Shown: positions 7,629 through 19,897, counted from the stretch's first letter. The stretch is DNA of 64,000 nt from Hylemonella sp. (GCA_030695415.1 JAUYQZ010000036.1:1-64000), one strand, 5' to 3'. Notes: a model not told the origin generated them from the sequence alone. Translations and numbers: made by a program.

Positions 7629-9542
7629 ATGGTCAACGTCACGCTTCCCGATGGTTCGGTCCGGCAGTTCGAGGCGCCGGTCACGGTCGCACAGGTCGCT
7701 TCCAGCATTGGCGCGGGTCTCGCCAAGGCAGCGCTCGCCGCCAAGGTCAACGGCAAGCTGGTCGATACCAGCCACCTGATCGACACCGACGCGGCGCTGG
7801 CCATCGTGACCGCCAAGGATGCCGAAGCGCTGGACCTGATCCGCCATGACGCCGCGCACGTGATGGCGCAGGCGGTACAGGAGCTCTACCCCGGCACCCA
7901 GGTGACGATCGGCCCGTCGATCGAGGACGGCTTCTACTACGACTTTGCGCGCGAGACCCCCTTCACGCCTGACGATCTGGCCGCGATCGAGAGGCGCATG
8001 GACGAGATCGTCAAGCGCGACCTGCCGATCCAGCGTGAGGTATGGGAGCGCGAGGACGCCAAGCGCGCGTTCGCAGCATTGGGCGAGAGCTACAAGGTGC
8101 AGATCATCGACGACGTGATCCCGGCCGGCGAGGAACTCAGCATCTACCGCCAGGGTGACTGGTTCGACGTCTGCCGCGGTCCGCACCTGCCGTCGACCGG
8201 CAAGCTGCCGCGCGCGTTCAAGCTGATGAAGCTCGCCGGCGCCTACTGGCGCGGCGACTCGAAGAACCCGATGCTGCAGCGCATCTACGGCACGGCGTGG
8301 GCGAAGAAGGAAGACCTCGACGCCTACCTACACCGGCTGGAAGAGGCCGAGAAGCGCGACCACCGCAAGCTCGCCAAACAGCTCGACCTCTTGCACATGC
8401 AGGAGGAGGCGCCGGGCATGGTGTTCTGGCACCCCAAGGGCTGGATCGTGTGGCAACAGATCGAGCAGTACATGCGGCAGAAGTTCGTCGACTACGGCTA
8501 CCAGGAAGTGCGCACGCCGGCGGTGATGGACCGCAGCATGTGGGAGAAATCCGGCCACTGGGAAAACTACCGCGACAACATGTTCACCACCGCGTCGGAA
8601 AACCGCGACTACGCGGTCAAGCCGATGAACTGCCCGGGCCACGTGCAGATCTTCAACAGCGGGCTGCATTCCTACCGCGACCTGCCACTGCGCCTGGCCG
8701 AATTCGGCTCGTGTCATCGCAACGAGCCCTCGGGCGCGCTGCACGGCATCATGCGGGTGCGCGGCTTCACCCAGGACGACGCCCACATCTTCTGCACCGA
8801 AGACCAGATCGAGCAGGAAGTGGCCGACTTCATCGTCATGCTGCAAAAGGTCTACGTCGACTTCGGTTTCCATGACGTGCTGGTCAAGCTGTCGACCCGG
8901 CCGGACAAGCGCGTCGGCTCGGACGAAAGCTGGGACACGGCCGAGGCCGCGCTGGCGGCGGCATTGGACAAGAACGGTCTGGCCTACGACCTGCAGCCGG
9001 GTGAGGGCGCCTTCTATGGCCCCAAGATCGAGTTCACCCTGAAGGACACGCTCGGCCGGCTGTGGCAGTGCGGCACCATCCAACTCGACTTCAACCTGCC
9101 GGTGCGGCTCGGCGCCGAGTTCGTCGACGAGGATAACAGCCGCAAGCCCCCGGTCATGCTGCACCGCGCCATCCTGGGTTCGATGGAGCGCTTCATCGGC
9201 ATCCTGATCGAACACCATGCCGGCAACTTCCCGCTGTGGCTGGCGCCGGTGCAGGTGATGGTGATGAATATCAGCGAAAACCAGGCCGGCTATGCGCAAA
9301 AAGTCACCCAGGCGCTGCGCGAGGCAGGCATCCGGGCGGTTTCGGACTTGAGTAATAACAAAATTAACTATAAAATCCGGGAACATAGCTTGCAGAAGCT
9401 GCCTTATCAGGTGGTCGTTGGCGACAAGGAAATGGAAACCGGTGTGGTTTCCGTCCGTGCCCGCGGCAACCAGGACCTGGGGCAGCTCAGTTTGGATGAC
9501 TTGATTGCGCGCCTGAAAGCGGAAACGCTGGCGCGACAGTAA
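7629..9542 (+). CDS. thrS: threonyl-tRNA synthetase
   Basis: Class II synthetase charging tRNA-Thr (637 residues, normal length). The order is TGS domain (1-62), the editing/SAD domain with [12 protein letters not shown] (the HxxxH editing site) and [14 protein letters not shown], then the catalytic core with [10 protein letters not shown] (zinc Cys), [15 protein letters not shown] (motif 2) and [17 protein letters not shown] (motif 3). The anticodon-binding domain lies at about 535-635. ATG at 7629 follows GGAG. It heads the thrS-infC-rpmI-rplT-pheST-ihfA block. Confidence 0.97.
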   Translation: MVNVTLPDGSVRQFEAPVTVAQVASSIGAGLAKAALAAKVNGKLVDTSHLIDTDAALAIVTAKDAEALDLIRHDAAHVMAQAVQELYPGTQVTIGPSIEDGFYYDFARETPFTPDDLAAIERRMDEIVKRDLPIQREVWEREDAKRAFAALGESYKVQIIDDVIPAGEELSIYRQGDWFDVCRGPHLPSTGKLPRAFKLMKLAGAYWRGDSKNPMLQRIYGTAWAKKEDLDAYLHRLEEAEKRDHRKLAKQLDLLHMQEEAPGMVFWHPKGWIVWQQIEQYMRQKFVDYGYQEVRTPAVMDRSMWEKSGHWENYRDNMFTTASENRDYAVKPMNCPGHVQIFNSGLHSYRDLPLRLAEFGSCHRNEPSGALHGIMRVRGFTQDDAHIFCTEDQIEQEVADFIVMLQKVYVDFGFHDVLVKLSTRPDKRVGSDESWDTAEAALAAALDKNGLAYDLQPGEGAFYGPKIEFTLKDTLGRLWQCGTIQLDFNLPVRLGAEFVDEDNSRKPPVMLHRAILGSMERFIGILIEHHAGNFPLWLAPVQVMVMNISENQAGYAQKVTQALREAGIRAVSDLSNNKINYKIREHSLQKLPYQVVVGDKEMETGVVSVRARGNQDLGQLSLDDLIARLKAETLARQ

Positions 9543-9659
9543 TAGCGGTCAAACAAGGCGTTGGGCTCCCCGTGATCGGGATATGCCCCGCGCCTTCTTT
9601 ATTTGTTTGGCCTTTTTGCCTCGGCGCCTGGCGTCAGGTTTTTATTTGGAGAACGGCTC

Positions 9660-10184
<525 letters not shown>

Positions 10185-10328
10185 GCAGCACGGTTTTCGA
10201 GATCGGCGTTTCTCGGGCCCAGGTTGATCAAGCCGGGGGCCAATAACGCCACAATACGTGCAGTCGGGTTGGTGAAGCATTCCGCGTCGCGGGGTCACCT
10301 GGCCGCATGAGATAAAAAAGGAAGCATC

Positions 10329-10526
10329 ATGCCTAAGATGAAAAGCAAGAGCGGCGCCGCCAAGCGGTTCCGTGCGCTGGGCGGCGGCGGATTCAAGCGC
10401 TCGCACGCGTTCATGCGTCACATTCTCACCAAGAAGAGCACCAAGCGTAAGCGCCAGTTGCGCGGCATGGAAACGGTCAATGCCAGCAACCACAAAGCGG
10501 TTGCCCGCATGTTGCCCTACGCATAA
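10329..10526 (+). CDS. rpmI: 50S ribosomal protein L35
   Basis: Small basic ribosomal protein of 65 residues, full length, with the typical start [18 protein letters not shown] and the motif [13 protein letters not shown]. The Shine-Dalgarno AAGGAAG lies just before the ATG. The 144-bp gap after infC is GC-rich and structured, and is where L20-mediated control of rpmI-rplT sits in E. coli; I cannot confirm a conserved fold here. Confidence 0.97.
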   Translation: MPKMKSKSGAAKRFRALGGGGFKRSHAFMRHILTKKSTKRKRQLRGMETVNASNHKAVARMLPYA

Positions 10527-10537
10527 GGAGAGATTAG

Positions 10538-10897
10538 ATGCCACGCGTCAAACGGGGCGTAACCGCCCGAGCCAGTCACAAACGAGTCCTCGATGCCGCC
10601 AAAGGCTATCGCGGTCGTCGCAAGAACGTATTCCGCGTCGCCAACGAAGCGGTGATGAAAGCCGGTCAGTATCAGTATCGTGACCGTCGTCAGCGCAAGC
10701 GCCAGTTCCGCGCACTGTGGATTGCCCGTATCAACGCGGCTTCGCGTCAGCACGGCCTGACCTACAGCGTGTTCATGAACGGGTTGTCCCGCGCCGAGAT
10801 CGGGATCGACCGCAAGGTGTTGTCCGACATCGCGATTTTCGACAAGGACGCTTTTGCCAAGATCGTCGAACAGGTCAAGGCCAAGCTCGCTGCATAA
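10538..10897 (+). CDS. rplT: 50S ribosomal protein L20
   Basis: Ribosomal protein of 119 residues, starting [20 protein letters not shown] and containing [25 protein letters not shown] and [16 protein letters not shown]. It binds 23S rRNA early in 50S assembly and represses the rpmI-rplT mRNA in E. coli. It sits 11 bp after rpmI, with GGAGAG before the ATG. A strong terminator follows at 10917. Confidence 0.98.
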   Translation: MPRVKRGVTARASHKRVLDAAKGYRGRRKNVFRVANEAVMKAGQYQYRDRRQRKRQFRALWIARINAASRQHGLTYSVFMNGLSRAEIGIDRKVLSDIAIFDKDAFAKIVEQVKAKLAA

Positions 10898-10916
10898 GCA
10901 CCACCGAAAGCAACAA

Positions 10917-10940
10917 GAAAAGGCCGCAAGGCCTTTTTTT
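10917..10940 (+). terminator. intrinsic terminator after rplT
   Basis: AAAGGCC-GCAA-GGCCTTT followed by a further run of T, about 20 bp after the rplT stop. It separates the infC-rpmI-rplT unit from pheST. Confidence 0.9.
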
Positions 10941-10977
10941 GTTGGTGTTGGTGCGGCCCTAACAACAAAAAAGTTTA

Positions 10978-12091
<1,114 letters not shown>

Positions 12092-12107
12092 TTAGAGCGA
12101 ATACATC

Positions 12108-14453
12108 ATGCAATTTCCAGAATCCTGGCTGCGCAATCTCGTTGACCCCGGGCTCGATACCGCCCAGCTCGCTCACGTCCTCACCATGGCCGGCCTGGAA
12201 GTGGAGGCGCTGGCGCCGGCCGCGCCACCGTTCAACAACGTGGTGGTGGCCCGGATCTTGTCGACTGAGCCGCATCCCGACGCCGACCGTCTGCGCGTCT
12301 GCCGGGTCGACGTCGGCGAGCCGGCGCCGGTCACGATTGTGTGCGGCGCGCCCAATGCCGCCGCCGGCCTCAAGGTACCGTGCGCGCGTCCCGGCGCCGT
12401 GCTGCCCGGGTTCGAGATCAAGGTGGCCAAAGTGCGCGGCGTCGAATCCTTCGGCATGCTGTGCTCGACCCAGGAGCTGGGGCTGGACGGCGCAGCCGAC
12501 GGCCTGATGGTGCTGGACGACGATGCGCCGGTGGGCATGGATTTCCGCAGCTGGCGCAATCTGGACGACACGCTGATGACGCTCAAGCTCACCCCCAACC
12601 GCGCGGACTGCCTCTCGCTGCAGGGCCTGGCGCGCGAGGTCGGCGCGCTCACCGGCGCTGCGGTGCGGTTTCCGCAGGTGGGTGAAGTCGCCAACCAGAT
12701 CGCCGATGCGGTGCCGGTCAGCGTGTCGGCGCCTGCGGCCTGCCCGCTTTATCTGGGGCGCGTGGTGCGCGGCATCAATGCGCAGGCGACCACGCCGCGC
12801 TGGATGGCCGAACGGCTTGAGCGCTGCGGCATCCGCCCGCTGCTGGCGCCGGTCGACATCACCAATTACGTCCTGCTCGAGCTGGGCCAGCCGATGCACG
12901 CGTTCGCCCTGTCGCGGCTGAACGGCGGCATCGAGGTGCGGCTGGCACGCGCGGGCGAAACGCTCGAACTGCTCAACGGCCAGACCGCCGAACTCGCACC
13001 CGACATGCTGGTGATCGCCGATGCCAGCGGGCCGGTGGCGCTTGCCGGCATCATGGGCGGGCAGCCGACCAGCGTGACCTCGGCCACCGTCGACATCATG
13101 CTCGAAGCGGCGTTCTTCGCACCGGCGGCGATTGCCGGGCGCGCGCGGCGGCTGGGCCTGTCCACCGATTCGTCGCACCGCTTCGAGCGCGGCGTCGATT
13201 TCGGCGCCACCCTGCAGGCGATGGAGCGCGCTACCCAGTTGCTGGTCGACATTTGCGGCGGCCAGGTCGGGCCCATCCGCGAAGCGGTGGCCGACCTGCC
13301 GGACCGTCCGCCGATCACCTTGCGGCTGGCGCGCCTCGCGCGCGTGGCGGGCATCGCGTTCGATGCCGACCAGGTGACGCGCGGCCTCGCCGCGCTCGGC
13401 GCCCGGGTGGAACGCCAGGGCGACAGCCTGATCGTCAATCCGCCCAGCTTCCGTTTCGACCTGGCGATCGAGGAAGACCTGATCGAAGAAGCGGTGCGCC
13501 TGTTCGGCTACGACAACATTCCGGCGCAGCCGCCGGCCGCGCCATCGCGCATGCTGCCGCAGGACGAAACGCTGCTGGCCGACGACAGCCTGCGCCAGAC
13601 GCTGGTCGACCTCGATTACCAGGAAGTCATCACCTACAGTTTCGTCGATCCGGCGTGGGAAACCACGCTCGATGCCAACGCCCGGCCGCTGCCGCTCGCC
13701 AATCCGCTCGCCAGCCACCTGTCGGCGATGCGCACCACGCTGTGGGGCGGCCTGATCGACACGCTGCGCCACAACCTCAACCGCCAGCAGACGCGCGTGC
13801 GCATTTTCGAACTGGGGCGGGTCTACGCGTCGCTCGCCGCGCAGCCGATGAAGCTGGGCGGGCTGGTCTATGGCGACCTGCTGCCTGAGCAATGGGGCGC
13901 GCCGGCACGGCGCGTCGATTTCTTCGACCTCAAGGGCGACCTCGAACAGCTGGCCGGCATCGCGCTGGATACGCGGCGCGGCGTGCATCCCGCGCTGCAT
14001 CCGGGGCAGAGCGCCGAGGTGTGGGCCGACGGCCGCGCCATCGGCTGGATCGGCGCGCTGCACCCGCGTCTGGTGCAGGCCTTCGACCTGGCGTCCGCGC
14101 CGGTGCTGTTCGAACTCGACAGCAGCGCGCTCGCGCAGCGGGCCTTGCCGCACCATGGCGGGCTGTCGCGTTTCCCGCAGGTGCGGCGCGACCTGGCCTT
14201 CGTGCTGGACGTGCATACCCCGGCCGGCGAACTGCTGGCGGTGCTGCACGAGGTGGCGTCGGCCCAGGTTCGCTCGATCGACGTATTCGACGATTACCGC
14301 GGAAAAGGCCTGGGCGAAAACCAAAAAAGCCTTGCAGTCCGGGTAGTTATGCAAGATACTGAACGCACATTGACGGATCAGGAAGTGGACGGGGCCGTGC
14401 AAAAACTGGTCGATGCTGCGCTTCGTCAGTGCAATGCCAGCTTGCGTACTTGA
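12108..14453 (+). CDS. pheT: phenylalanyl-tRNA synthetase beta subunit
   Basis: Beta subunit of 781 residues, close to the usual 790-800. The order is the tRNA-binding EMAP-like domain (about 38-150, with ILSTEPHPDADRLRVCRVDVG), the B3/B4 domain carrying editing (about 210-400), B5 (about 400-475), a class II-like core, and the C-terminal ferredoxin-fold anticodon-binding domain (about 690-780, starting FPQVRRDLAF). It is co-transcribed with pheS. A long antisense open frame over it is a GC shadow. Confidence 0.97.
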   Translation: MQFPESWLRNLVDPGLDTAQLAHVLTMAGLEVEALAPAAPPFNNVVVARILSTEPHPDADRLRVCRVDVGEPAPVTIVCGAPNAAAGLKVPCARPGAVLPGFEIKVAKVRGVESFGMLCSTQELGLDGAADGLMVLDDDAPVGMDFRSWRNLDDTLMTLKLTPNRADCLSLQGLAREVGALTGAAVRFPQVGEVANQIADAVPVSVSAPAACPLYLGRVVRGINAQATTPRWMAERLERCGIRPLLAPVDITNYVLLELGQPMHAFALSRLNGGIEVRLARAGETLELLNGQTAELAPDMLVIADASGPVALAGIMGGQPTSVTSATVDIMLEAAFFAPAAIAGRARRLGLSTDSSHRFERGVDFGATLQAMERATQLLVDICGGQVGPIREAVADLPDRPPITLRLARLARVAGIAFDADQVTRGLAALGARVERQGDSLIVNPPSFRFDLAIEEDLIEEAVRLFGYDNIPAQPPAAPSRMLPQDETLLADDSLRQTLVDLDYQEVITYSFVDPAWETTLDANARPLPLANPLASHLSAMRTTLWGGLIDTLRHNLNRQQTRVRIFELGRVYASLAAQPMKLGGLVYGDLLPEQWGAPARRVDFFDLKGDLEQLAGIALDTRRGVHPALHPGQSAEVWADGRAIGWIGALHPRLVQAFDLASAPVLFELDSSALAQRALPHHGGLSRFPQVRRDLAFVLDVHTPAGELLAVLHEVASAQVRSIDVFDDYRGKGLGENQKSLAVRVVMQDTERTLTDQEVDGAVQKLVDAALRQCNASLRT

Positions 14454-14520
14454 TTGAAAAACCCGCTTTCCGGCGCGATCCTGACCTTTACTTATTACCA
14501 GCCATTCTGCTTACACGACC

Positions 14521-14832
14521 ATGACCACCCTCACCAAAGCTGATCTGGCCGAACTGCTGTTCGAGAAAGTGGGTTTGAACAAGCGCGAGGCCAAGGACGT
14601 CGTCGAGTCCTTCTTCGACGAAATCCGTTCAGCCCTCGAAAAAGGCGACATCGTCAAATTGTCCGGATTCGGCAATTTCCAGTGTCGCGAAAAACCGCAG
14701 CGTCCGGGCCGCAATCCCAAAACCGGCGAGGAAATGCCGATCTCCGCGCGGCGCGTGGTGACGTTCCACGCCAGCCAGAAACTCAAATCGCAGGTTGAAG
14801 GCGCCCAAATTGGAACGCCCAGCGAGGAGTGA
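14521..14832 (+). CDS. ihfA: integration host factor alpha subunit
   Basis: DNA-bending nucleoid protein of 103 residues in the HU/IHF fold. It shows [44 protein letters not shown] (the DNA-intercalating beta arm) and [18 protein letters not shown]. The pheT-ihfA-merR order marks it as the alpha subunit. It starts 67 bp after pheT, and its 3' end overlaps the next gene. Confidence 0.95.
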   Translation: MTTLTKADLAELLFEKVGLNKREAKDVVESFFDEIRSALEKGDIVKLSGFGNFQCREKPQRPGRNPKTGEEMPISARRVVTFHASQKLKSQVEGAQIGTPSEE

Positions 14833-15175
14833 ACTTCCGCCGATTCCGGCGAAACGCTATTTCACCATCGGTGAAGTGTCGGAGCTGTGCGCCGTCAAGG
14901 CGCACGTGCTGCGTTACTGGGAGCAGGAATTCACCCAGCTGCGCCCGGTCAAGCGGCGCGGCAACCGCCGCTACTACCAGCACCACGAAGTCCTGCTGAT
15001 CCGCCGCATCCGTGAACTGCTGTACGAAGAAGGTTTCACCATCAGCGGCGCGCGACAGCGCCTGGAACACGACGCCGACGCCCCGGCAGAGCCCGCAGCC
15101 GCGCCGGCCAGTGGCATCGCGGATGTCGCCAAGCTGCGCACCGAAATTACCGCGATTCTGAAAATCTTGGGCTGA
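14810..15175 (+). CDS. MerR-family transcriptional regulator
   Basis: Small regulator of about 121 residues. The MerR helix-turn-helix is seen in [28 protein letters not shown], followed by [33 protein letters not shown]. It has a short effector tail with no cysteines placed for metal sensing, so the ligand is unknown. No ATG lies before the domain. TTG at 14810 (AAGG eight bases upstream) or TTG at 14795 are the possible starts, both inside ihfA. Genes of this type follow ihfA widely in proteobacteria. Confidence 0.85.
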   Translation: MERPARSELPPIPAKRYFTIGEVSELCAVKAHVLRYWEQEFTQLRPVKRRGNRRYYQHHEVLLIRRIRELLYEEGFTISGARQRLEHDADAPAEPAAAPASGIADVAKLRTEITAILKILG

Positions 15176-15220
15176 CACTTCCGTCGGGTGTCGCTCCTCT
15201 GTTAGAATCTCGGGCTTCGT

Positions 15221-15297
15221 CGGGGCGTAGCGCAGTCTGGTAGCGCACTTGTCTGGGGGACAAGGGGTCGCAGGTTCAAATCCTGCCGTTCCGACCA
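15221..15297 (+). tRNA. tRNA-Pro (GGG)
   Basis: A 77-nt tRNA with acceptor CGGGGCG pairing (two G-U) with CGTTCCG, anticodon arm CTTGT-CTGGGGG-ACAAG (anticodon GGG), T-arm GGTTCAAATCC, and encoded ACCA. Its place after ihfA-merR is conserved in betaproteobacteria. Confidence 0.96.
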
Positions 15298-15312
15298 ATA
15301 AATTAAAGAATC

Positions 15313-15339
15313 AGGGTCGGCTCATGCCGGCCCTTTTTC
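15313..15339 (+). terminator. intrinsic terminator after tRNA-Pro
   Basis: AGGGTCGGC-TCAT-GCCGGCCCT followed by TTTTCTTT, sixteen bases after the tRNA. It has nine pairs including one G-U. Confidence 0.88.
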
Positions 15340-15444
15340 TTTGCGGCGGCCGAAACCCTGTTGCCATTGCGGCATCTGCAATTCCTGGCCGAGCCACTAT
15401 CATTTAACGATCCTTTAACGTTTGTTCAATATCAGGAGAAAGCT

Positions 15445-16029
15445 ATGGAACACACCTTGCCCGCACTGCCCTTCGCCATGGACGCGCTCGCGCCCCACAT
15501 GTCCAAGGAAACCTTCGAGTACCACTACGCCAAGCACCACCAGGCCTACGTCACCAACCTCAACAACCTGATCAAGGGCACCGACTTCGAGAGCAAGTCG
15601 CTCGAGGATATCGTCAAGTCCGCACCCGCCGGCGGCGTCTACAACAACGCCGCGCAGGTGTGGAACCACACTTTTTTCTGGAATTGCCTGTCCCCCAACG
15701 GTGGCGGTGCACCTGCCGGCGCGCTGGCCGACGCCATCAACAAGAAATGGGGCAGCTACGATGACTTCAAGAAAGCCTTCCAGACCAGCGCCGTCGGCAA
15801 CTTCGGTTCCGGCTGGACCTGGCTGGTGAAAAAGGCCGACGGCTCGGTCGACATCGTCAACATGGGCGCAGCCGGCACGCCCCTGACCACCGCCGACAAG
15901 GCCCTGCTGACCGTGGACGTCTGGGAGCACGCCTACTACATCGACTACCGCAACCTGCGCCAGAAGTTCGTCGAGACCTTCCTGGACAAGCTGGTGAACT
16001 GGGATTTCGCGGCCAAGAACTACGCCTGA
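15445..16029 (+). CDS. sodB: superoxide dismutase [Fe]
   Basis: Cytoplasmic Fe/Mn-type superoxide dismutase of 194 residues. The metal ligands appear in order: His in YHYAKHHQAYV, His in VWNHTFFW, then Asp and His in DVWEHAYYIDYRN. NNAAQVWNHTFFW carries the active-site Gln position typical of iron enzymes. The ATG at 15445 follows CAGGAGA; an upstream in-frame extension is not supported. It is monocistronic, between two terminators. Confidence 0.96.
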   Translation: MEHTLPALPFAMDALAPHMSKETFEYHYAKHHQAYVTNLNNLIKGTDFESKSLEDIVKSAPAGGVYNNAAQVWNHTFFWNCLSPNGGGAPAGALADAINKKWGSYDDFKKAFQTSAVGNFGSGWTWLVKKADGSVDIVNMGAAGTPLTTADKALLTVDVWEHAYYIDYRNLRQKFVETFLDKLVNWDFAAKNYA

Positions 16030-16048
16030 CCCGCGCGCTTTACCCGCC

Positions 16049-16090
16049 AGGGGCTCGAAGGTTGGACCTTCGGGCCCTTTTTCTTTTTGT
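16049..16090 (+). terminator. intrinsic terminator after sodB
   Basis: GGGCTCGAAGGT-TGG-ACCTTCGGGCCC (twelve positions with one mismatch) followed by TTTTTCTTTTT, about 20 bp after the sodB stop. Confidence 0.9.
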
Positions 16091-16140
16091 CGGGCCCGTG
16101 CTCAAGGGCCTCCCTCGCCGGTCGAGGCGCCCAGTCTTGT

Positions 16141-16154
16141 GTCTTTTATAAGAC
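16141..16154. promoter_or_regulatory. palindromic candidate operator upstream of icd
   Basis: GTCTTTTATAAGAC: perfect 5-bp arms GTCTT/AAGAC around TTAT, 180 bp before the icd ATG. From memory, similar GTCTTATATAAGAC-type palindromes precede TCA-cycle genes in Burkholderiales, probably for a GntR-type repressor; I could not check this. The 304-bp gap 16030-16333 otherwise holds the sodB terminator, an A/T-rich stretch and the icd ribosome-binding site GGAGATAG. Confidence 0.45.
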
Positions 16155-16333
16155 TTGCTGCAAAAAATCCCGGCTTTTTTTGATCGGTATTTTGTATTGC
16201 GGGATTTCGATTCAAAAAAAGGAGACGCGACCAGAGCCCCCAAAGCAAAATCGCTCATGGCCGAATGCCTGAAAAAGTTCGAAGAGAAAAAAGCCACCGG
16301 AAGCACCCCGACCCGATTTTCTGGAGATAGAAC

Positions 16334-18571
16334 ATGAGCACCCAGCAACCCACCATCATCTACACCCTGACCGACGAGGCGCCGCTGTTGGCGACCAGTG
16401 CCTTTCTGCCCATCATCCGGACCTTTGCTGCGCCGGCTGGGGTCAACGTGGCCACCAGCGACATCTCGGTGGCGGCGCGCGTGCTGGGCGCATTCCCTGA
16501 ATATCTGACCGAAGCGCAGCGCGTGCCCGACAACCTGGCCGAACTGGGCCGACTGACCCTCCTGCCCGAGACCAACATCATCAAGCTGCCCAACATCAGT
16601 GCCTCGGTGGCGCAGCTGGTGGCCTGTATCAAGGAGTTGCAGTCCAAGGGCTACAAAATTCCCGACTACCCGGAAAATCCCAAGACGGATGAAGAAAAGG
16701 CGCTCCGTGCGCGCTACGCCAAGTGCACCGGCAGCGCGGTCAACCCGGTGCTGCGCGAAGGCAACTCGGACCGGCGTGCCCCGGCGGCCGTGAAGAACTA
16801 TGCACGCAAGAACCCGCATTCGATGGCCGAGTGGAGCCAGGCCTCGCGCACCCACGTCTCGCACATGCACCACGGCGATTTCTACCACGGCGAGATGTCC
16901 ATGACCCTGGACAAGGCGCGCGACGTGAAGATGGAGCTGATCACCAGGAGCGGCAAGACCATCGTGCTCAAACCCAAGATTTCCCTGCTCGACCGCGAAG
17001 TGATCGACAGCATGTTCATGAGCAAGAAGGCGTTGCTCGAGTTCTACGAAAAGGAGATCGAGGACGCCCACAAGACCGGGGTGATGTTCTCGCTGCACGT
17101 CAAGGCCACCATGATGAAGGTTTCGCACCCCATTGTGTTCGGCCACTGCGTCAAGATCTTCTACAAGGACGCCTTTGCCAAGCACGGCAAGCTGTTCGAC
17201 GAGCTGGGTATCAACGTCAACAATGGCATGGTTGATCTCTACAACAAGATCACCTCGCTGCCGCAGTCCAAGCAGGAAGAGATCAAACGCGACCTGCACG
17301 CCTGCCACGAGCATCGCCCCGAGCTGGCCATGGTCGACTCGGCCAAGGGAATCACCAACTTCCACTCGCCCAATGACGTGATCGTGGATGCCTCCATGCC
17401 GGCCATGATCCGTGCCGGCGGCAAGATGTACGGCGCCGATGGCCGGCTCAAGGACGTCAAGGCGGTCATGCCTGAGTCCACTTTCGCCCGCATCTACCAG
17501 GAGATCATCAACTTCTGCAAGTGGCATGGCAATTTCGATCCGCGCACCATGGGCACCGTGCCCAACGTGGGCCTGATGGCCCAGCAGGCCGAGGAATACG
17601 GCTCGCACGACAAGACCTTCGAGATTGCAGAGGATGGCGTGGCCAATATCACCGACCTTGCCACCGGTGAGGTCCTGATGAGCCTGAACGTGGAGCAGGG
17701 CGACATCTGGCGCATGTGCCAGGTCAAGGACGCCGCCATTCGTGATTGGGTCAAGCTGGCCGTCACGCGTGCGCGCAACTCGGGCATGCCGGTGGTGTTC
17801 TGGCTCGACCAGTACCGCCCGCACGAGGCACAGCTGATCACCAAGGTCAAGATGTACCTGCACGAGCACGACACCGCGGGCCTAGACATCCAGATCATGT
17901 CCCAGGTGCGCGCCATGCGCTACACGCTGGAGCGCGTGATCCGCGGTCTCGACACCATCTCGGCCACCGGCAACATCCTGCGCGACTACCTGACCGACCT
18001 TTTCCCCATCATGGAACTGGGCACCAGCGCCAAGATGCTGTCCATCGTTCCGCTGATGGCCGGCGGCGGCATGTACGAAACCGGTGCTGGGGGCTCCGCG
18101 CCCAAGCACGTGCAGCAGCTGGTGGAAGAGAACCACCTGCGCTGGGACTCACTGGGCGAGTTCCTGGCGTTGGCCGTGTCCCTGGAAGAGCTCGGCATCA
18201 AGGCCGGCAACGCCAAGGCCAAGCTTCTGGCCAAGACCCTGGATGCCGCCACCGGCAAGCTGCTCGACAACAACAAGAACCCTTCCCCGAAGACTGGTCA
18301 GCTCGACAACCGGGGCAGCCAGTTCTACCTGGCCCTGTACTGGGCCCAGGAGCTGGCCGCGCAGACCGAGGACAAGACTATGGCTGAACAGTTCGCAGCG
18401 CTGGCCAAGCAGCTGGCCGATAACGAAAAGACCATCGTGGCCGAACTGGCGGCCGTGCAGGGCAAGCCGGCGGACATTGGGGGCTACTACATGCCGGACT
18501 TCTCCAAGCTGGATACCGTCATGCGACCGAGCAAGACCCTCAACGCTGTGCTGGCGTCCGCGAAGGCCTAA
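16334..18571 (+). CDS. icd: NADP-dependent isocitrate dehydrogenase, monomeric type
   Basis: Monomeric isocitrate dehydrogenase of 745 residues, the usual length for this family, oxidising isocitrate to 2-oxoglutarate with NADP. Recognisable segments are [78 protein letters not shown] and [42 protein letters not shown] precedes the ATG. Its neighbourhood with a DUF192 gene and clpS-clpA is typical of Comamonadaceae. Confidence 0.97.
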   Translation: MSTQQPTIIYTLTDEAPLLATSAFLPIIRTFAAPAGVNVATSDISVAARVLGAFPEYLTEAQRVPDNLAELGRLTLLPETNIIKLPNISASVAQLVACIKELQSKGYKIPDYPENPKTDEEKALRARYAKCTGSAVNPVLREGNSDRRAPAAVKNYARKNPHSMAEWSQASRTHVSHMHHGDFYHGEMSMTLDKARDVKMELITRSGKTIVLKPKISLLDREVIDSMFMSKKALLEFYEKEIEDAHKTGVMFSLHVKATMMKVSHPIVFGHCVKIFYKDAFAKHGKLFDELGINVNNGMVDLYNKITSLPQSKQEEIKRDLHACHEHRPELAMVDSAKGITNFHSPNDVIVDASMPAMIRAGGKMYGADGRLKDVKAVMPESTFARIYQEIINFCKWHGNFDPRTMGTVPNVGLMAQQAEEYGSHDKTFEIAEDGVANITDLATGEVLMSLNVEQGDIWRMCQVKDAAIRDWVKLAVTRARNSGMPVVFWLDQYRPHEAQLITKVKMYLHEHDTAGLDIQIMSQVRAMRYTLERVIRGLDTISATGNILRDYLTDLFPIMELGTSAKMLSIVPLMAGGGMYETGAGGSAPKHVQQLVEENHLRWDSLGEFLALAVSLEELGIKAGNAKAKLLAKTLDAATGKLLDNNKNPSPKTGQLDNRGSQFYLALYWAQELAAQTEDKTMAEQFAALAKQLADNEKTIVAELAAVQGKPADIGGYYMPDFSKLDTVMRPSKTLNAVLASAKA

Positions 18572-18701
18572 GTCGGGTCAGTATCAGGTCAGCCGGATGT
18601 CCGGCACTTGCGAGGCGATCAGGGTGGCCGCGGCCGACCTGATCGCTTTTCCTTTTGGGGTGGCGGGCAATCGGGGCACTGGCGTGGAATGCGCGCGCCA
18701 C

Positions 18702-19157
18702 TCATTTGCGCGTGCTGAACAGCGGTCCCCCCAGCTTGCTCCCCGCCTTGATGCCGCGTTTGGCGAACCATCCCTGGTTCATCTCCAGGACATAGCGCAC
18801 GGGCTTGGCCGAGCAGTGCGAGGTGGTCGTCTGCGGCTTCATGTCGGCAAGATTCACGATGGTGCCGTCATCGTCGATGAAGGCGGCGGTCAATGGCAGC
18901 AGGGTGTTCTTCATCCAGAAGCATTGGCTGGATGGCTGCTCGAAAATGAAGAGCATGCCTTCGCTGGTGGGCATCTCCTTGCGGAACATGAGCCCGATCG
19001 CGCGCTGCTCAGGGGTGGCTGCTACCTGGGCCTGGACCAGGTGCATGCCTGCCGTGAGCGTGACGCGAGGCAGATTGACCTGGGGTGACTCCTGCGGCCA
19101 GGCGGCCCCAGGCAGCGCGAGGAGCAGGAAGGACAGGCGAAAGAGCAGACGGTTCAT
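18702..19157 (-). CDS. DUF192 family exported protein
   Basis: Protein of 151 residues with a Sec signal peptide (about 1-22, hydrophobic FRLSFLLLALPGAAW). The mature part fits DUF192: AQVAATPEQRAIGLMFRKEMPTSEGMLFIF, CFWMKNTLLPLTAAFID, and a C-terminal YVLEMNQGWFAKRGIKAGS. The biochemical function of DUF192 is unknown. MNRLLF at 19157 is chosen because the signal peptide begins there; the frame extends to 19199. It converges with icd. Confidence 0.85.
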   Translation of the reverse strand: MNRLLFRLSFLLLALPGAAWPQESPQVNLPRVTLTAGMHLVQAQVAATPEQRAIGLMFRKEMPTSEGMLFIFEQPSSQCFWMKNTLLPLTAAFIDDDGTIVNLADMKPQTTTSHCSAKPVRYVLEMNQGWFAKRGIKAGSKLGGPLFSTRK

Positions 19158-19537
19158 GAGGGGGTTGCGAAAATCACAGGCCGTCGCATTGTCCGTCATT
19201 CCTGGTGATGCAAAGAACCCGGTCGACCCGCTGCAGGGCGTCGGGAGCCCCTGGCGTTGAGACTAGAATTCATGCATCTGGCTCGGTGCGAGAGCCGTTC
19301 AAGAAAGTGGCATCGCTGTTTGCTGTTCGCTCGTATGCGAGGCAACGTTGGTCGATACGTGAGAGGCTGCACGCGTGGCCAAGTGCCCTGCCGGTCCTCG
19401 CCAAGCGACCTGGTGTCGCTGCCAGTCGTTTATTTTTCATCACGGACCCGTTTTCAGGCTTGAAGGTGGGCCTGACGCCTCCAATTCAATTCAACCCCAT
19501 GGACGCGTACCCGGTGCACGGTCGATAGAATCAATCC
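19158..19537. other. 380-bp intergenic region between the DUF192 gene and clpS
   Basis: No coding frame with family resemblance or a good ribosome-binding site is seen. The only clear feature is TAGAAT at 19263-19268, and again near the clpS end (19525-19530), which could be -10 boxes for rightward transcripts. Related genomes often place a cold-shock gene near clpS; I looked for its conserved motifs and did not find them. Confidence 0.4.
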
Positions 19538-19897
19538 ATGGCCACGAAATCTCCCGCCAAACCGCCAGTCCCGCCCGTTCAGCAGCCCCGCCGGGATGAG
19601 GGCGGGTCGGTCGTGCTTGAGCGACGGACGCAGAAAGTCAAGCCGCCGCAGATGTATCAGGTGGTCATGCTGAATGACGACTACACCCCGATGGAGTTCG
19701 TGGTGGTCATGATCCAGGAGTATTTCAGCAAGGATCTGGAAACGGCAACCCAGATCATGCTCAAGATCCACCTGGACGGCAAAGGAGTCTGTGGCGTCTA
19801 CAGCAAGGATGTGGCAGCGACCAAGGTTGACCAAGTGCTGGAAGCGGCGCACAAGGCGGGGCATCCGCTGCAATGCCTGTGCGAACCGGTGGAATGA
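19538..19897 (+). CDS. clpS: ATP-dependent Clp protease adaptor ClpS
   Basis: N-recognin adaptor of 119 residues that delivers N-degron substrates to ClpAP. The flexible N-terminal tail (about 1-38, Pro/Lys/Arg rich) precedes the core: [21 protein letters not shown] (substrate pocket), [21 protein letters not shown] and a C-terminal [10 protein letters not shown]. It is 125 bp before clpA, its usual partner. Confidence 0.96.
   Translation: MATKSPAKPPVPPVQQPRRDEGGSVVLERRTQKVKPPQMYQVVMLNDDYTPMEFVVVMIQEYFSKDLETATQIMLKIHLDGKGVCGVYSKDVAATKVDQVLEAAHKAGHPLQCLCEPVE

Noticed and set aside
16087..16272. A 61-codon plus-strand ORF after sodB
   Set aside because: It begins inside the sodB terminator region, has no ribosome-binding site and no family resemblance.
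19158..19537. A cold-shock protein gene between the DUF192 gene and clpS
   Set aside because: Related genomes often have one near clpS, but none of the CSP motifs (KWFN, GFGFI, VFAHFSAI) is encoded in any frame here.
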